Position numbers and translations under genes: made by a program. A DNA stretch of 64,000 bases from Streptomyces sp. BK208 (GTDB lineage: Bacteria > Actinomycetota > Actinomycetes > Streptomycetales > Streptomycetaceae): positions 186,001 through 250,000 of the forward strand of contig NZ_SOAV01000001.1 in the NCBI RefSeq assembly GCF_004364245.1. The letters run 5' to 3'. Below, one piece after another: positions 8,650 to 16,223 of the stretch. Under the pieces are notes generated by a model. It saw only the letters and a program-made list of their open reading frames with translations, ran no database searches and was not told the DNA's origin. The stretch's first letter is position 1. Each line of letters begins with the position of its first letter.

Positions 8650-8664
8650 GATCGTTCAACGATC
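8650..8664. promoter_or_regulatory. Palindromic operator copy 2 (ATCGTT-N-AACGAT)
   Basis: This is an identical 15-base copy of the site at 8577, 73 bases away centre to centre (seven helical turns), and ends 16 bases before the pxpA GTG. That position would block pxpA transcription or initiation, while copy 1 is placed to control the leftward DUF969 operon. Confidence 0.7.
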
Positions 8665-8679
8665 GTCTACGTTCGAGGT

Positions 8680-9432
8680 GTGATCGACCTCAACGCAGAC
8701 CTCGGCGAGGGCTTCGGCCGCTGGACCCTCACCGACGACGACGCCCTGCTCTCCGTCGTCACCAGTGCCAACGTCGCCTGCGGGTTCCACGCGGGCGACC
8801 CCTCGGTGATGCGCCGCGTCTGCGACCTCGCCGCGGAGCGCGGGGTGCGGATCGGCGCCCAGGTGTCCTACCGCGACCTGGCGGGCTTCGGGCGGCGCAC
8901 CATGGACGTCCCGCCCGACGAACTGGCGGCCGAGGTGGCGTACCAGATCGGCGCGCTCCGGGTCTTCGCCGAGGCGGCGGGCGCCACGGTGGCCTATGTG
9001 AAGCCGCACGGCGCGCTCTACAACCGCACCGTGCACGACGACGGGCAGGCCCGGGCCGTCGTGGCCGGTGTCCGGCTGGCGGGCGGCGCGCTGCCCGTGC
9101 TCGGCCTGCCGGGCTCCCGGCTCCTCGCGGCCGCCGCGGACGCGGGGCTCACCGGCGTCCCGGAGGCCTTCGCCGACCGCGCCTACACCGCGCAGGGCAC
9201 CCTGGTCCCCCGCCGCGAGCCGGGCTCGGTGGTGACGGACGCGGACGCGGTGGTGCGCCGTGCGGTGTCGTTCGCCGTGCGGGGCCGTGTCGAGGGCGTG
9301 GACGGTACGACGGTGGCGGTCGCCGCCCGCTCCCTGTGCGTGCACGGCGACACCCCGGACGCCGCCCGGATCGCCGCCCTGGTGCGCGCGGCGCTGGAGG
9401 AGGCCGGGGTCGGGATCGGGGCGTTCGCATGA
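8680..9432 (+). CDS. pxpA: 5-oxoprolinase subunit A (LamB/YcsF family)
   Basis: The GTG at 8680 gives 250 residues starting MIDLNADLGEGFG, the standard PxpA N-terminus; the frame extends upstream to an ATG at 8638, but that would include the operator at 8650. Family motifs are NVACGFHAGDP, the YVKPHGALYN block and VHGDTPDA near the end. PxpA joins PxpB and PxpC to hydrolyse 5-oxoproline to glutamate with ATP in the cytosol. It overlaps pxpB by four bases. The partner genes and the facing transporter-pcp operon strongly support the assignment. Confidence 0.93.
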   Translation: MIDLNADLGEGFGRWTLTDDDALLSVVTSANVACGFHAGDPSVMRRVCDLAAERGVRIGAQVSYRDLAGFGRRTMDVPPDELAAEVAYQIGALRVFAEAAGATVAYVKPHGALYNRTVHDDGQARAVVAGVRLAGGALPVLGLPGSRLLAAAADAGLTGVPEAFADRAYTAQGTLVPRREPGSVVTDADAVVRRAVSFAVRGRVEGVDGTTVAVAARSLCVHGDTPDAARIAALVRAALEEAGVGIGAFA

Positions 9433-10178
9433 CCGTCCCACGGCCCCTCACCGCGTATCCCGCCGGCCGCCACGCCCTGCTCGTCGAGCTGTCCGACGCC
9501 GAGCACACGGCGGCCTTCCACACCGAGGTGCTGCGCAGGCGCGCCGCCGGGTCCCTGCCGCCGGTCACGGAGGTGGTGCCGGGGGCGCGGACCGTCCTGC
9601 TGGACGGGGTGCCCGACCCGGAGGCGCTGGCCCGCCGGGTCGCCGAGTGGGAGGTGCCGCCGGTCGCGGACGACACGGGTGACGTGGTGGAGATCCCGGT
9701 GCGCTACGACGGGCCCGACCTGGCCGACGTGGCGGCCCTGTGGGGGGTCGGACCGGGCGAGGTCGGCGCCCGCCACGCCTCGTTCACCTACCGGGTCGCG
9801 TTCTGCGGTTTCGCGCCCGGGTTCGGTTACCTCACCGGGCTCCCCGCCCACCTGAACGTCCCGCGCCGTTCCACGCCCAGGACCCGCGTACCGGCCGGCG
9901 CGGTCGCCCTCGCAGGTCCCTACAGCGCGGTCTACCCCAGGGCCACGCCGGGTGGCTGGCAGCTGATCGGCACCATGCCCGACCCGCGGCCGCTGTGGGA
10001 CCCGGAGCGGGAGCGGGCCGCCCTGCTCACGCCGGGGACACGGGTGCGGTTCGTCACGGCGGACGGCACGACGGACGGCACGGTGACGAAGGGCACGGCA
10101 GCGGACGGCGCCGGACCGGGTGGCACCGCGACCGACGGCAGCACCGCGGTCGGCGCGCCCCGGGAGGCCGGGGCATGA
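9429..10178 (+). CDS. pxpB: 5-oxoprolinase subunit B (KipI-like)
   Basis: The ATG at 9429 overlaps the pxpA stop (ATGA). The 249 residues carry the PxpB/KipI pattern: PVRYDGPDLADVA, FCGFAPGFGYLTGLP, VPRRSTPRTRVPAGAVALAG and TPGGWQLIG. The last 40 or so residues are an unusual Thr/Gly/Asp-rich low-complexity tail (repeats of the type DGTxxGT) that is not part of the family fold and is probably unstructured. With PxpA and PxpC it forms the ATP-dependent 5-oxoprolinase. In other bacteria KipI also inhibits a sensor kinase, but nothing here suggests that. Confidence 0.92.
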   Translation: MTVPRPLTAYPAGRHALLVELSDAEHTAAFHTEVLRRRAAGSLPPVTEVVPGARTVLLDGVPDPEALARRVAEWEVPPVADDTGDVVEIPVRYDGPDLADVAALWGVGPGEVGARHASFTYRVAFCGFAPGFGYLTGLPAHLNVPRRSTPRTRVPAGAVALAGPYSAVYPRATPGGWQLIGTMPDPRPLWDPERERAALLTPGTRVRFVTADGTTDGTVTKGTAADGAGPGGTATDGSTAVGAPREAGA

Positions 10179-11032
10179 CGGCCGGGCTCACGACCGTGCG
10201 CGCCGGGGCGCTCACGACGGTGCAGGACGCGGGCCGTCCCGGCCACGCCCACCTGGGCGTCCCCCGGTCCGGCGCGCTGGACGCGCCCGCGATGCGGCTG
10301 GCCAACCGTCTCCTCGGCAACGACCCGGACGCCGCCGTGCTGGAGACCACCCTGACCGGCTGCGCGCTGCGACCCGACCGGGACGTCACCGTCGTGGTCG
10401 GCGGGGCACCCTGCCCGGTGAAGGTCGACGGCAGGCCGGCGGCCTGGGGCGCCCCGGCGCGGGTCCCGGCGGGCGCGGTGCTCGATGTCGGTACGGCGTC
10501 CGCGGGCGTCCGCTCGTACGTGGCCGTCGCGGGCGGTGTCGCCGCCCGTCCGGTCCTGGGCAGCCGCTCGACGGACCTGCTGTCGGGGCTGGGCCCCGCC
10601 CCCCTGCGGGACGGAGAGGTCGTGGCGGTGGGAGTCCCCGCGCGGCCGGTGCCGCCGCAGGTGGCCGCCCCCTGGCCGGGACCGCCCGCCGAGCTGGTCC
10701 TGCCGGTCCGTCCGGGTCCACGCGCCGACTGGTTCTCGCCGGCCGCGCTGCGCACGCTCACCTCGGCCACCTACCGGGTCTCCCCGCACAGCAACCGCAT
10801 CGGCCTGCGCACCGAGGGCCCGGCGCTGGAACGCACGTCGACGGGTGAACTGCCCAGCGAGGGCATGGTCCTGGGTGCCGTGCAGGTGCCGCCGGACGGA
10901 CACCCGGTGATCTTCCTGCACGATCATCCGACCACAGGGGGCTACCCGGTCGTCGCGGTCGTACCGGAGCCGGCTCTCGCGGCGGCGGCCCAGGCCGTCG
11001 CCGGAACACCGGTGCGCTTCACGCTCGCCTGA
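10175..11032 (+). CDS. pxpC: 5-oxoprolinase subunit C (biotin-dependent carboxyltransferase-like fold)
   Basis: The ATG at 10175 overlaps pxpB by four bases and gives 285 residues. The PxpC pattern is clear: TVQDAGRPGHAHLGVPRSGALD, ANRLLGNDPDAAVLE, the central SYVAVAGGVA with GSRSTDLLSG, SNRIGLRTEGP and HPVIFLHDHPTTGGYPVVAVV. It is the third catalytic subunit of 5-oxoprolinase and ends the operon. Its 3' end overlaps the convergent DUF2809 gene by 14 bases, leaving no room for a terminator between them. Confidence 0.93.
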   Translation: MTAGLTTVRAGALTTVQDAGRPGHAHLGVPRSGALDAPAMRLANRLLGNDPDAAVLETTLTGCALRPDRDVTVVVGGAPCPVKVDGRPAAWGAPARVPAGAVLDVGTASAGVRSYVAVAGGVAARPVLGSRSTDLLSGLGPAPLRDGEVVAVGVPARPVPPQVAAPWPGPPAELVLPVRPGPRADWFSPAALRTLTSATYRVSPHSNRIGLRTEGPALERTSTGELPSEGMVLGAVQVPPDGHPVIFLHDHPTTGGYPVVAVVPEPALAAAAQAVAGTPVRFTLA

Positions 11033-11417
11033 CGATCCACCAGCCGGCGACCGCGCCGACCGCGTACCAGAACAGATCCGGTGCGTTGAAGGTGGAACCG
11101 AGGACCAGCCGGGCCACCGTGCTCTGCCGGGCGAGGTGGGCCGGCAGATCGGTGAGCTGGAGGAACTCCACGGCCCAGCTCAGGGCCAGGGCCACCGCCG
11201 CGGCCTTGGCCGGGGCGGTCCGCGGCGCCGCGACGCGGACCAGGGCGAACAGCAGCAGGGTGTACAGCGCGTCTCCGCCGTACTTGGCCGGCTCCCCCGC
11301 CGTCACGGCCCTGAGCACCAGCCCGACACCGGTGATCACCACGGCGGCCCCCGCGGCGGCGAGGCGCGTCCGCGTCGGACCGGTCCGCACGGCGAGCGGC
11401 GTGGAGGAGGACGTCAT
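11019..11417 (-). CDS. DUF2809 family small membrane protein
   Basis: This 132-residue protein has about four hydrophobic segments and the DUF2809 pattern KYGGDALYTLLLFALVR, then VEFLQLTDLP and a late NAPDLFWYAVGAVAGWW. The function of the family is unknown; it is probably an integral membrane protein. The gene is alone in its direction, with its 3' end overlapping pxpC, and the next gene to the right is 211 bases away. Confidence 0.78.
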   Translation of the reverse strand: MTSSSTPLAVRTGPTRTRLAAAGAAVVITGVGLVLRAVTAGEPAKYGGDALYTLLLFALVRVAAPRTAPAKAAAVALALSWAVEFLQLTDLPAHLARQSTVARLVLGSTFNAPDLFWYAVGAVAGWWIVRRA

Positions 11418-11628
11418 GCCTCCATTGTGCGGTCGGTCCGAGCGCCGGTGTGCCGCGGCGGGGTCGGACGCGCGCCTGGCGGGATTCGTGCGCCAAGCCG
11501 TGTCCGCCCGGGGAGCGTTGACGAGCCGGTGCGCCGCCGTGGTGCGCGAGGCGGGGCGGTGGGCACCCGGAGGAAAGGGGATCGGGTGCCCGCCCCCGCA
11601 CGGTGTCGGGTGCCGCGGCGCCGGGGGC

Positions 11629-12927
11629 TCAGCAGGTGGGCACGTCGGGGAGCCAGGCGTCGGCCACGTCGATGAAGATGTTGGACACGTAGCCGCCGTA
11701 GTCGGGCAGGTAGGACCAGGCGTCGTTGCTGTAGCCGTCGTACGTCACGGGCTCGCCGTGGACCTGGCACCGCACGCGGACGGTCGTGGGGCCGGGCAGG
11801 GTCGCCACGCCGGTGGAGGTGGTCGTCGCCTGCTGCCGGACGCTGACGTCGGAGCCCCAGGTCGGGAACGCCCTGGTGTCGCCGCCGCCCTCGGTCCACA
11901 GGTAGGTGACGGTCACGTAGCCGTTGTCGTTCAGGCCGACGTTGTAGAAGGTGCCGTCGGCGAGGTCGATGCCGGCCGGGTTGGCGACCTGCCGGCCGAA
12001 CTCGTCGCGCCCGCCGTTGTACCCGTCCTCGTGGGCGGCCTGCGCCTCGGGGAGCCCCTGCGGCAGGTCCTTCCACTGCTCGCGCTGCGCCGAGGGGTTC
12101 CAGTGGTCGTCGTGCGTGTTCCAGGGGCCGACGTCCCACACCGGCGCCGTCTCGCACCGGGCCGGCCCGCACACCTGCACCGAGTACTGGCCGCTGCCGG
12201 CCGGTGACAGCGCCCGGCGGGAGGGGAGGGCCACGAAGTGGTCGTTCGCCTGGATGACGTGGCCGTTGGCGGTCGTGTGCCCGACGAGGCCCTCGCGGGT
12301 GGCGTAGACGCGGGCGGAGAAGGCGGCGGCCCTGGTCGCCGGTGCGGAGGCTTCGGGGGCGCTGCCCGTGTCGTCGGCCGTCAGGGTCAGGCCCCGTACG
12401 GCCGCGGTGGGCTCGCCCTCCGCGTTCCACAGGGTGAGCCGGGCCTGCACCTCGACGACGTCCCGGGGCAGTTCGGCCGGGGCTCCGGCGGCGGCCCGCC
12501 GCCACTCGGTCCAGGTGCCGTCGGCCGCGCGTCCGCGCACGTCGACCTCGACTCCGGCCGCGTCGGGCACCGTGGCGTCGAGGTCCACGGCGACCCGGTT
12601 CACGGGACGGTCCACGTGGTGCGTCTCCAGCACGGCGGAGGCGTAGCCGCGGTCCCGGCCGAGGGAGGCGGGGCTGACCGAGCCGTCCCGCACGCGCAGG
12701 GCGCCCGACGCGTAGCGGACGTTGACGTCGTCGGCGCCGGTCCCGGACAGGTCCACGCGCCAGGACACCGGAACGGGCGGGCCGGAGGCGTCGGCGGCGG
12801 GGGCGGGCGTGGCGGCCAGGGCCGTGGAGGCGAGGGCGAGCAGGCCCACCGTGACGCTCAGGGCGCGTGCGGCGCGGGGTCTGCGGCGCGGGGCGGGGCC
12901 GCGGTGCCGGAGGGAGGGGATCAGCAT
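11629..12927 (-). CDS. Secreted protein of unknown function with a C-terminal beta-type domain
   Basis: The 432-residue protein has an Arg-rich N-terminus and a hydrophobic signal segment ending near ATPAPAADA (about residue 45), so it should be exported. Residues about 50-200 resemble a beta-sandwich (RVDLSGTGADDVNVRYASGALRV). About 205-345 hold TTANGHVIQANDHFVALPS and CGPARCETAPVWDVGPWNTHDDHWNP, reminiscent of RlpA-like double-psi barrels, but I am not sure of this. The last 60 residues (from about LPGPTTVRVRCQVHGEPVTYDG) form a compact Cys-containing tail that also exists as a broken copy just upstream. No enzyme function is assigned. Confidence 0.7.
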   Translation of the reverse strand: MLIPSLRHRGPAPRRRPRAARALSVTVGLLALASTALAATPAPAADASGPPVPVSWRVDLSGTGADDVNVRYASGALRVRDGSVSPASLGRDRGYASAVLETHHVDRPVNRVAVDLDATVPDAAGVEVDVRGRAADGTWTEWRRAAAGAPAELPRDVVEVQARLTLWNAEGEPTAAVRGLTLTADDTGSAPEASAPATRAAAFSARVYATREGLVGHTTANGHVIQANDHFVALPSRRALSPAGSGQYSVQVCGPARCETAPVWDVGPWNTHDDHWNPSAQREQWKDLPQGLPEAQAAHEDGYNGGRDEFGRQVANPAGIDLADGTFYNVGLNDNGYVTVTYLWTEGGGDTRAFPTWGSDVSVRQQATTTSTGVATLPGPTTVRVRCQVHGEPVTYDGYSNDAWSYLPDYGGYVSNIFIDVADAWLPDVPTC

Positions 12928-13160
12928 CTGGGCACTCCTGGGAGGCTGGCGTCGACGTCGACGTCGATGAAGAGGGTGGAGAGTGACCGCCTCGGCCGGA
13001 CAGGTGCGACCAGGCGTCGTTGCTGTAGCCGTCGTACTCGACGAGGCCCCCGTGGACCCGGCATGCCACGCGGACGGTCGCCGGTCCGGGCGGGCTCGCC
13101 ACCCGTGCGGAGTCGGCCGACGGCTGCTGACGGGCCCTCATGTCCGTACCCGTCGGTGAG
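12921..13160 (-). pseudogene. Frameshifted partial duplicate of the C-terminal domain of the neighbouring secreted protein
   Basis: On the minus strand, one frame reads RQQ, then ASPPGPATVRVACRVHGG and YDGYSNDAWSHL. This parallels RQQ, then ATLPGPTTVRVRCQVHGE and YDGYSNDAWSYL of the intact gene. Near 13000 the match moves to another frame (STLFIDVDVDASLPGVPRC versus SNIFIDVADAWLPDVPTC) and stops at 12921, inside the start of the intact gene. About 75 residues are covered with roughly 60 percent identity by eye. It looks like a decayed tandem duplicate whose N-terminal three quarters have been lost. Confidence 0.75.
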
Positions 13161-13242
13161 GCAGCGGAGCAGCGCCGCCGAGGGGCGGTGCACGGCCTCG
13201 TGGAACGGGCGAGGCCGTCGACGCAGGTGCACCGCCACCATT

Positions 13243-13276
13243 TGTACAGGTGAAGCTGTACAGCTCGACCTGTGCA
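13243..13276. promoter_or_regulatory. Nested dyad, probable MarR operator and promoter region
   Basis: A perfect 12-bp palindrome, AGCTGTACAGCT (13254-13265), is nested inside a wider dyad with arms TGTACAGGT (13243-13251) and ACCTGTGCA (13268-13276), all sharing one centre. It ends 15 bases before the marR ATG, where a self-repressing MarR protein would bind. Confidence 0.75.
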
Positions 13277-13291
13277 CATTAGCCTGGGGGC

Positions 13292-13738
13292 ATGAGCGAG
13301 AACGAGAGTCCGTCGCCGTCGGCCGTCCAGGCCTCGCGCGAGGTCCGCGCGGTCATCAGCCGGCTGCGCCGACGCATCCTCAAGGCGTCCGAGGTCGAGG
13401 ACCTCACGCTGAGCCAGTCCTCGGTCCTGGCCCGGCTGTCCGACCAGGGAGGCGTGACGGCCAGCGAGCTGGCCGCCACCGAAGGCGTCCGGCACCAGTC
13501 GATGACGGCGACCGTCACCGCCCTCGCCTCCATGGGACTCGTGGCACGGCACCCCGACCCGGACGACGGGCGGCGCCTGCTGATCACCCTCACCGCGGAG
13601 GGCGTGCGCCGCGTGGAGGAGGGTCGCCAGGTCCGGACGGAATGGCTCGCCGACCGGTTGCAGGCCAGGTGCACGGAGGAGGAGCGCCGTGCCGTCATCG
13701 CGAGCATGGCCGTGCTGCAGCGACTGACCCGTGACTGA
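13292..13738 (+). CDS. MarR-family transcriptional regulator
   Basis: The 148-residue protein has the winged-helix core: LTLSQSSVLARLSDQGGVTASELAATEGVRHQSMTATVTALASMGLV, followed by the wing RHPDPDDGRRLLITLTAEG. A run of G residues just ahead of the ATG serves as the ribosome site. MarR proteins repress adjacent efflux genes and leave DNA on binding small aromatic ligands. The gene overlaps the MFS transporter gene by eight bases, and a strong dyad lies just upstream, so autoregulated control of the pair is likely. The ligand is unknown. Confidence 0.9.
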   Translation: MSENESPSPSAVQASREVRAVISRLRRRILKASEVEDLTLSQSSVLARLSDQGGVTASELAATEGVRHQSMTATVTALASMGLVARHPDPDDGRRLLITLTAEGVRRVEEGRQVRTEWLADRLQARCTEEERRAVIASMAVLQRLTRD

Positions 13739-15155
13739 GGCGAAGGCGGGCCCTGCGGCCGGTGCGCGAAGGCCCGGCTTCGACCGCAGGCTGCTGCCGC
13801 CGATGCTGCTCGGTTCGGTACTGAACCCGATCAACTCGACGATCGTCGCGGTCGCCCTCGTCCCGATCGGCAGGGCGCTCGGCGCACCGGCCTCGCAGAC
13901 GGCCTGGCTCGTCTCCACCCTCTATCTGGCCACGGCACTCGGCCAGCCGGTCGTCGGCCGGCTCATCGACATCTTCGGACCGCGCCGGCTCTTCCTCGTC
14001 AGCACCGGCCTCGTCGGCGTCGCCGGTGTCGTGGGCGCCCTCGCACCCGGGCTCGGGGTCCTGATCGGCGCGCGGGTCCTGCTCGGGTTCGGCACCTGCG
14101 CCGGCTATCCGGCGGCGATGGCCCTGGTGCGCGGCGAGGCCGAGCGCACGGGGCGGGACAGTCCCGGCGGGGTGCTCACCGCCCTGGCGGTCGCCAACCA
14201 GACGATCGCCGTGGTCGGCCCGCTGCTGGGCGGTCTGCTGATCGCCGTGGGCGGCTGGCGCGCCACCTTCGCCCTGAACGTGCCCCTGTCCGTCGCGGCC
14301 GTACTCCTCGGGCTGCTGCGGCTGCCCAAGGCCGGGCCGGCGGCCGGATCCCCGCAGCACGGGAGCGCGGCCGCGCGGCTCGACCTGCCCGGCATGGCGC
14401 TGTTCGCCGCGATGCTCGTCTCGCTGCTGCTCTTCCTGATGAACCTGCACCTGCGCGACTGGTATCTGCTCGCGCTGTCCGCCGTCGCGGGAACCGCGTT
14501 CGCCCTACGGGAACTGCGGGCCGCCACCCCGTTCATCGACCTGCGGGTGCTCGGCGGCAACACCCCGCTGCTGGCCACCTACGGTCGGGCGCTCGTCGCC
14601 TACGTCGTCGCGTACTCCTTCCTCTACGGCTTCACCCAGTGGACCGAGGAGGGCTTCGGACTGACCCCCTTCCACGCCGGTCTGGCGCAGATGCCCATGT
14701 TCCTGCTGGCGATCGGAGTCTCGATCGTGTCGGGCCGCGGTACGGGCGGGCGGGGGAAGCTGCTGCTCGGCGCGGCCGGACAGATCGCCGCGTGCCTGGT
14801 GATCCTCACCCTGACCGGGGACAGCCCGCTGTGGACGCTGCTCCTGGTCGCGCTGGTCTTCGGCATACCGCAGGGGCTGAACAACCTGGCCCTGCAGAAC
14901 TCCGTCTACTTCCAGGCCGACCCGGAGCGCACCGCCTCCTCGGCCGGGTTGCTGCGCACCTTCTCCTACATCGGCTCGATGGTCGCCACCTCCGCGACCG
15001 CCGCCGCCTTCGGGCAGCGTGCCGACACCGGCGGCCTGCACCGGCTGGCGTGGGTCATGCTCGGCGCCGGTGTGCTCTACCTGCTGCTGACCCTCTTCGA
15101 CCGCACCCTCGGCCGCACGACGAGGGCGGGCACGGGTGAACGGGCCGCAGCGTAG
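13731..15155 (+). CDS. MFS drug-efflux transporter, DHA2 type
   Basis: The GTG at 13731 starts inside the end of marR (stop 13736-13738) and gives 474 residues. About 14 hydrophobic segments fit the DHA2 (14-TM) family. Motif A-like GRLIDIFGPRR lies after TM2, and GARVLLGFGTCAGYPAAMALV and GPLLGGLLIAVGGWRATFALNVP match motif C and its surroundings. Such proteins expel cationic dyes or antibiotics using the proton gradient. Pairing with a MarR repressor suggests induction by the exported compound; which one cannot be told. Confidence 0.88.
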   Translation: MTEAKAGPAAGARRPGFDRRLLPPMLLGSVLNPINSTIVAVALVPIGRALGAPASQTAWLVSTLYLATALGQPVVGRLIDIFGPRRLFLVSTGLVGVAGVVGALAPGLGVLIGARVLLGFGTCAGYPAAMALVRGEAERTGRDSPGGVLTALAVANQTIAVVGPLLGGLLIAVGGWRATFALNVPLSVAAVLLGLLRLPKAGPAAGSPQHGSAAARLDLPGMALFAAMLVSLLLFLMNLHLRDWYLLALSAVAGTAFALRELRAATPFIDLRVLGGNTPLLATYGRALVAYVVAYSFLYGFTQWTEEGFGLTPFHAGLAQMPMFLLAIGVSIVSGRGTGGRGKLLLGAAGQIAACLVILTLTGDSPLWTLLLVALVFGIPQGLNNLALQNSVYFQADPERTASSAGLLRTFSYIGSMVATSATAAAFGQRADTGGLHRLAWVMLGAGVLYLLLTLFDRTLGRTTRAGTGERAAA

Positions 15156-15183
15156 AGCCGGCCGGGCGAGCGCCACCGGGCGC

Positions 15184-16173
15184 TCACCGTGCCCCTCCCC
15201 CGGGCGGATCCGGGGCGCCTGCGCCGCCGGCGTTCAGGTGCTGCAGCGCCTCGACCAGCTCGTGGCAGGCCCGCTCGACCGACCGCCGGGTGTGGAGCTG
15301 TTCGCTGATCACCGCGGAGAGCAGCAGGGCGGTCAGCCCCAGGGTTCCGTTGAAGGCCTGGAGTCTCATCATCGTCTCGATGTCGGTCAGCCGTCCGAAG
15401 GAGCCGGCCTCCTGACGGGCCACGACGGTGGCCGTCACCGAGACGAACAGGGCGCACGGGATGCCGCCCGCCAGCTGGAAGCGCAGCGCCGCCCAGATCA
15501 GGAGCGGATACGCCAGGAACAGCAGACTGACCGAGCTGTACATGATCAGCGGCACCACGACGCACACCACGACGCTGAGCCCGACGGCTTCGGTCCAGCG
15601 CGCGGACAGCGGCGGCAGGCGAGCGCGGTACAGCAGGAGCAGCAGCGGGGTGACGAGGACGACCCCCGTGGCGTCACCGACCCACCAGGCGAGCCAGACG
15701 ATCCCGAGATGCTCGGCGGGGAGTTTGTCCGACAGCAGGAGCATGCCGACGCCCGTCCCCGAACTGATCAGCATCGCGGTCAGCGCCCCCAGGAAGACCA
15801 GCGCCAGACCGTCCCGCAGACGGCTCAGGTTCACCCGGAACCCGACCGCGCGCAGCATCAGCCAGGCGCAGACGGGGGCGACGGTGTTGCCGGCCACGAT
15901 CCCCACGGCCTCGGGCCCCGGGGCGCCCAGGGAGACGACGACCAGCAGCGCACCAAGGGCGATGCCCGGCACGCACCACGGACCGAACAGGAGCAGACAG
16001 GCCACGGCGAGACCGGTGGACGGCCAAATGGGCGTCACGACCGACCCGTCGGCGGCCAGCTGCTGGGACAGCCCCAACCACCCCGCCGCGTAGTAGCAGC
16101 CGGCGACCAGCAGCGTCGCGCAGGCGAGGACGACCGGTCGCGGCCATGCACGGATACCCAGCACAGCAGCCAT
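15184..16173 (-). CDS. MASE1-domain membrane sensor protein
   Basis: The 329 residues carry about eight membrane helices in the MASE1 pattern: GWLGLSQQL, SVVTPIWPSTGLAVACLLLFG, GNTVAPVCAWLMLR and WWVGDATGVVLVTPLLLLL. MASE1 is a predicted sensory membrane domain, usually fused to kinases or cyclases. Here the helices are followed only by a short helical tail (SEQLHTRRSVERACHELVEALQHL), which looks like the first part of a signalling helix with no output domain. The PP2C-type phosphatase gene lies 50 bases upstream in the same direction, so the two may be a split sensor and output. Confidence 0.8.
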   Translation of the reverse strand: MAAVLGIRAWPRPVVLACATLLVAGCYYAAGWLGLSQQLAADGSVVTPIWPSTGLAVACLLLFGPWCVPGIALGALLVVVSLGAPGPEAVGIVAGNTVAPVCAWLMLRAVGFRVNLSRLRDGLALVFLGALTAMLISSGTGVGMLLLSDKLPAEHLGIVWLAWWVGDATGVVLVTPLLLLLYRARLPPLSARWTEAVGLSVVVCVVVPLIMYSSVSLLFLAYPLLIWAALRFQLAGGIPCALFVSVTATVVARQEAGSFGRLTDIETMMRLQAFNGTLGLTALLLSAVISEQLHTRRSVERACHELVEALQHLNAGGAGAPDPPGGGAR

Positions 16174-16223
16174 CAGACACCGCCGCCGCCGGGACAGCCA
16201 GGTGAGGCCGTCCCCGTCCCGCC

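Noticed and set aside
9429..10178. Sensor-kinase inhibitor KipI/KipA regulatory system
   Set aside because: The proteins resemble KipI/KipA, but with pxpA, pcp and the transporter present the 5-oxoprolinase role explains them, and no partner kinase is nearby.
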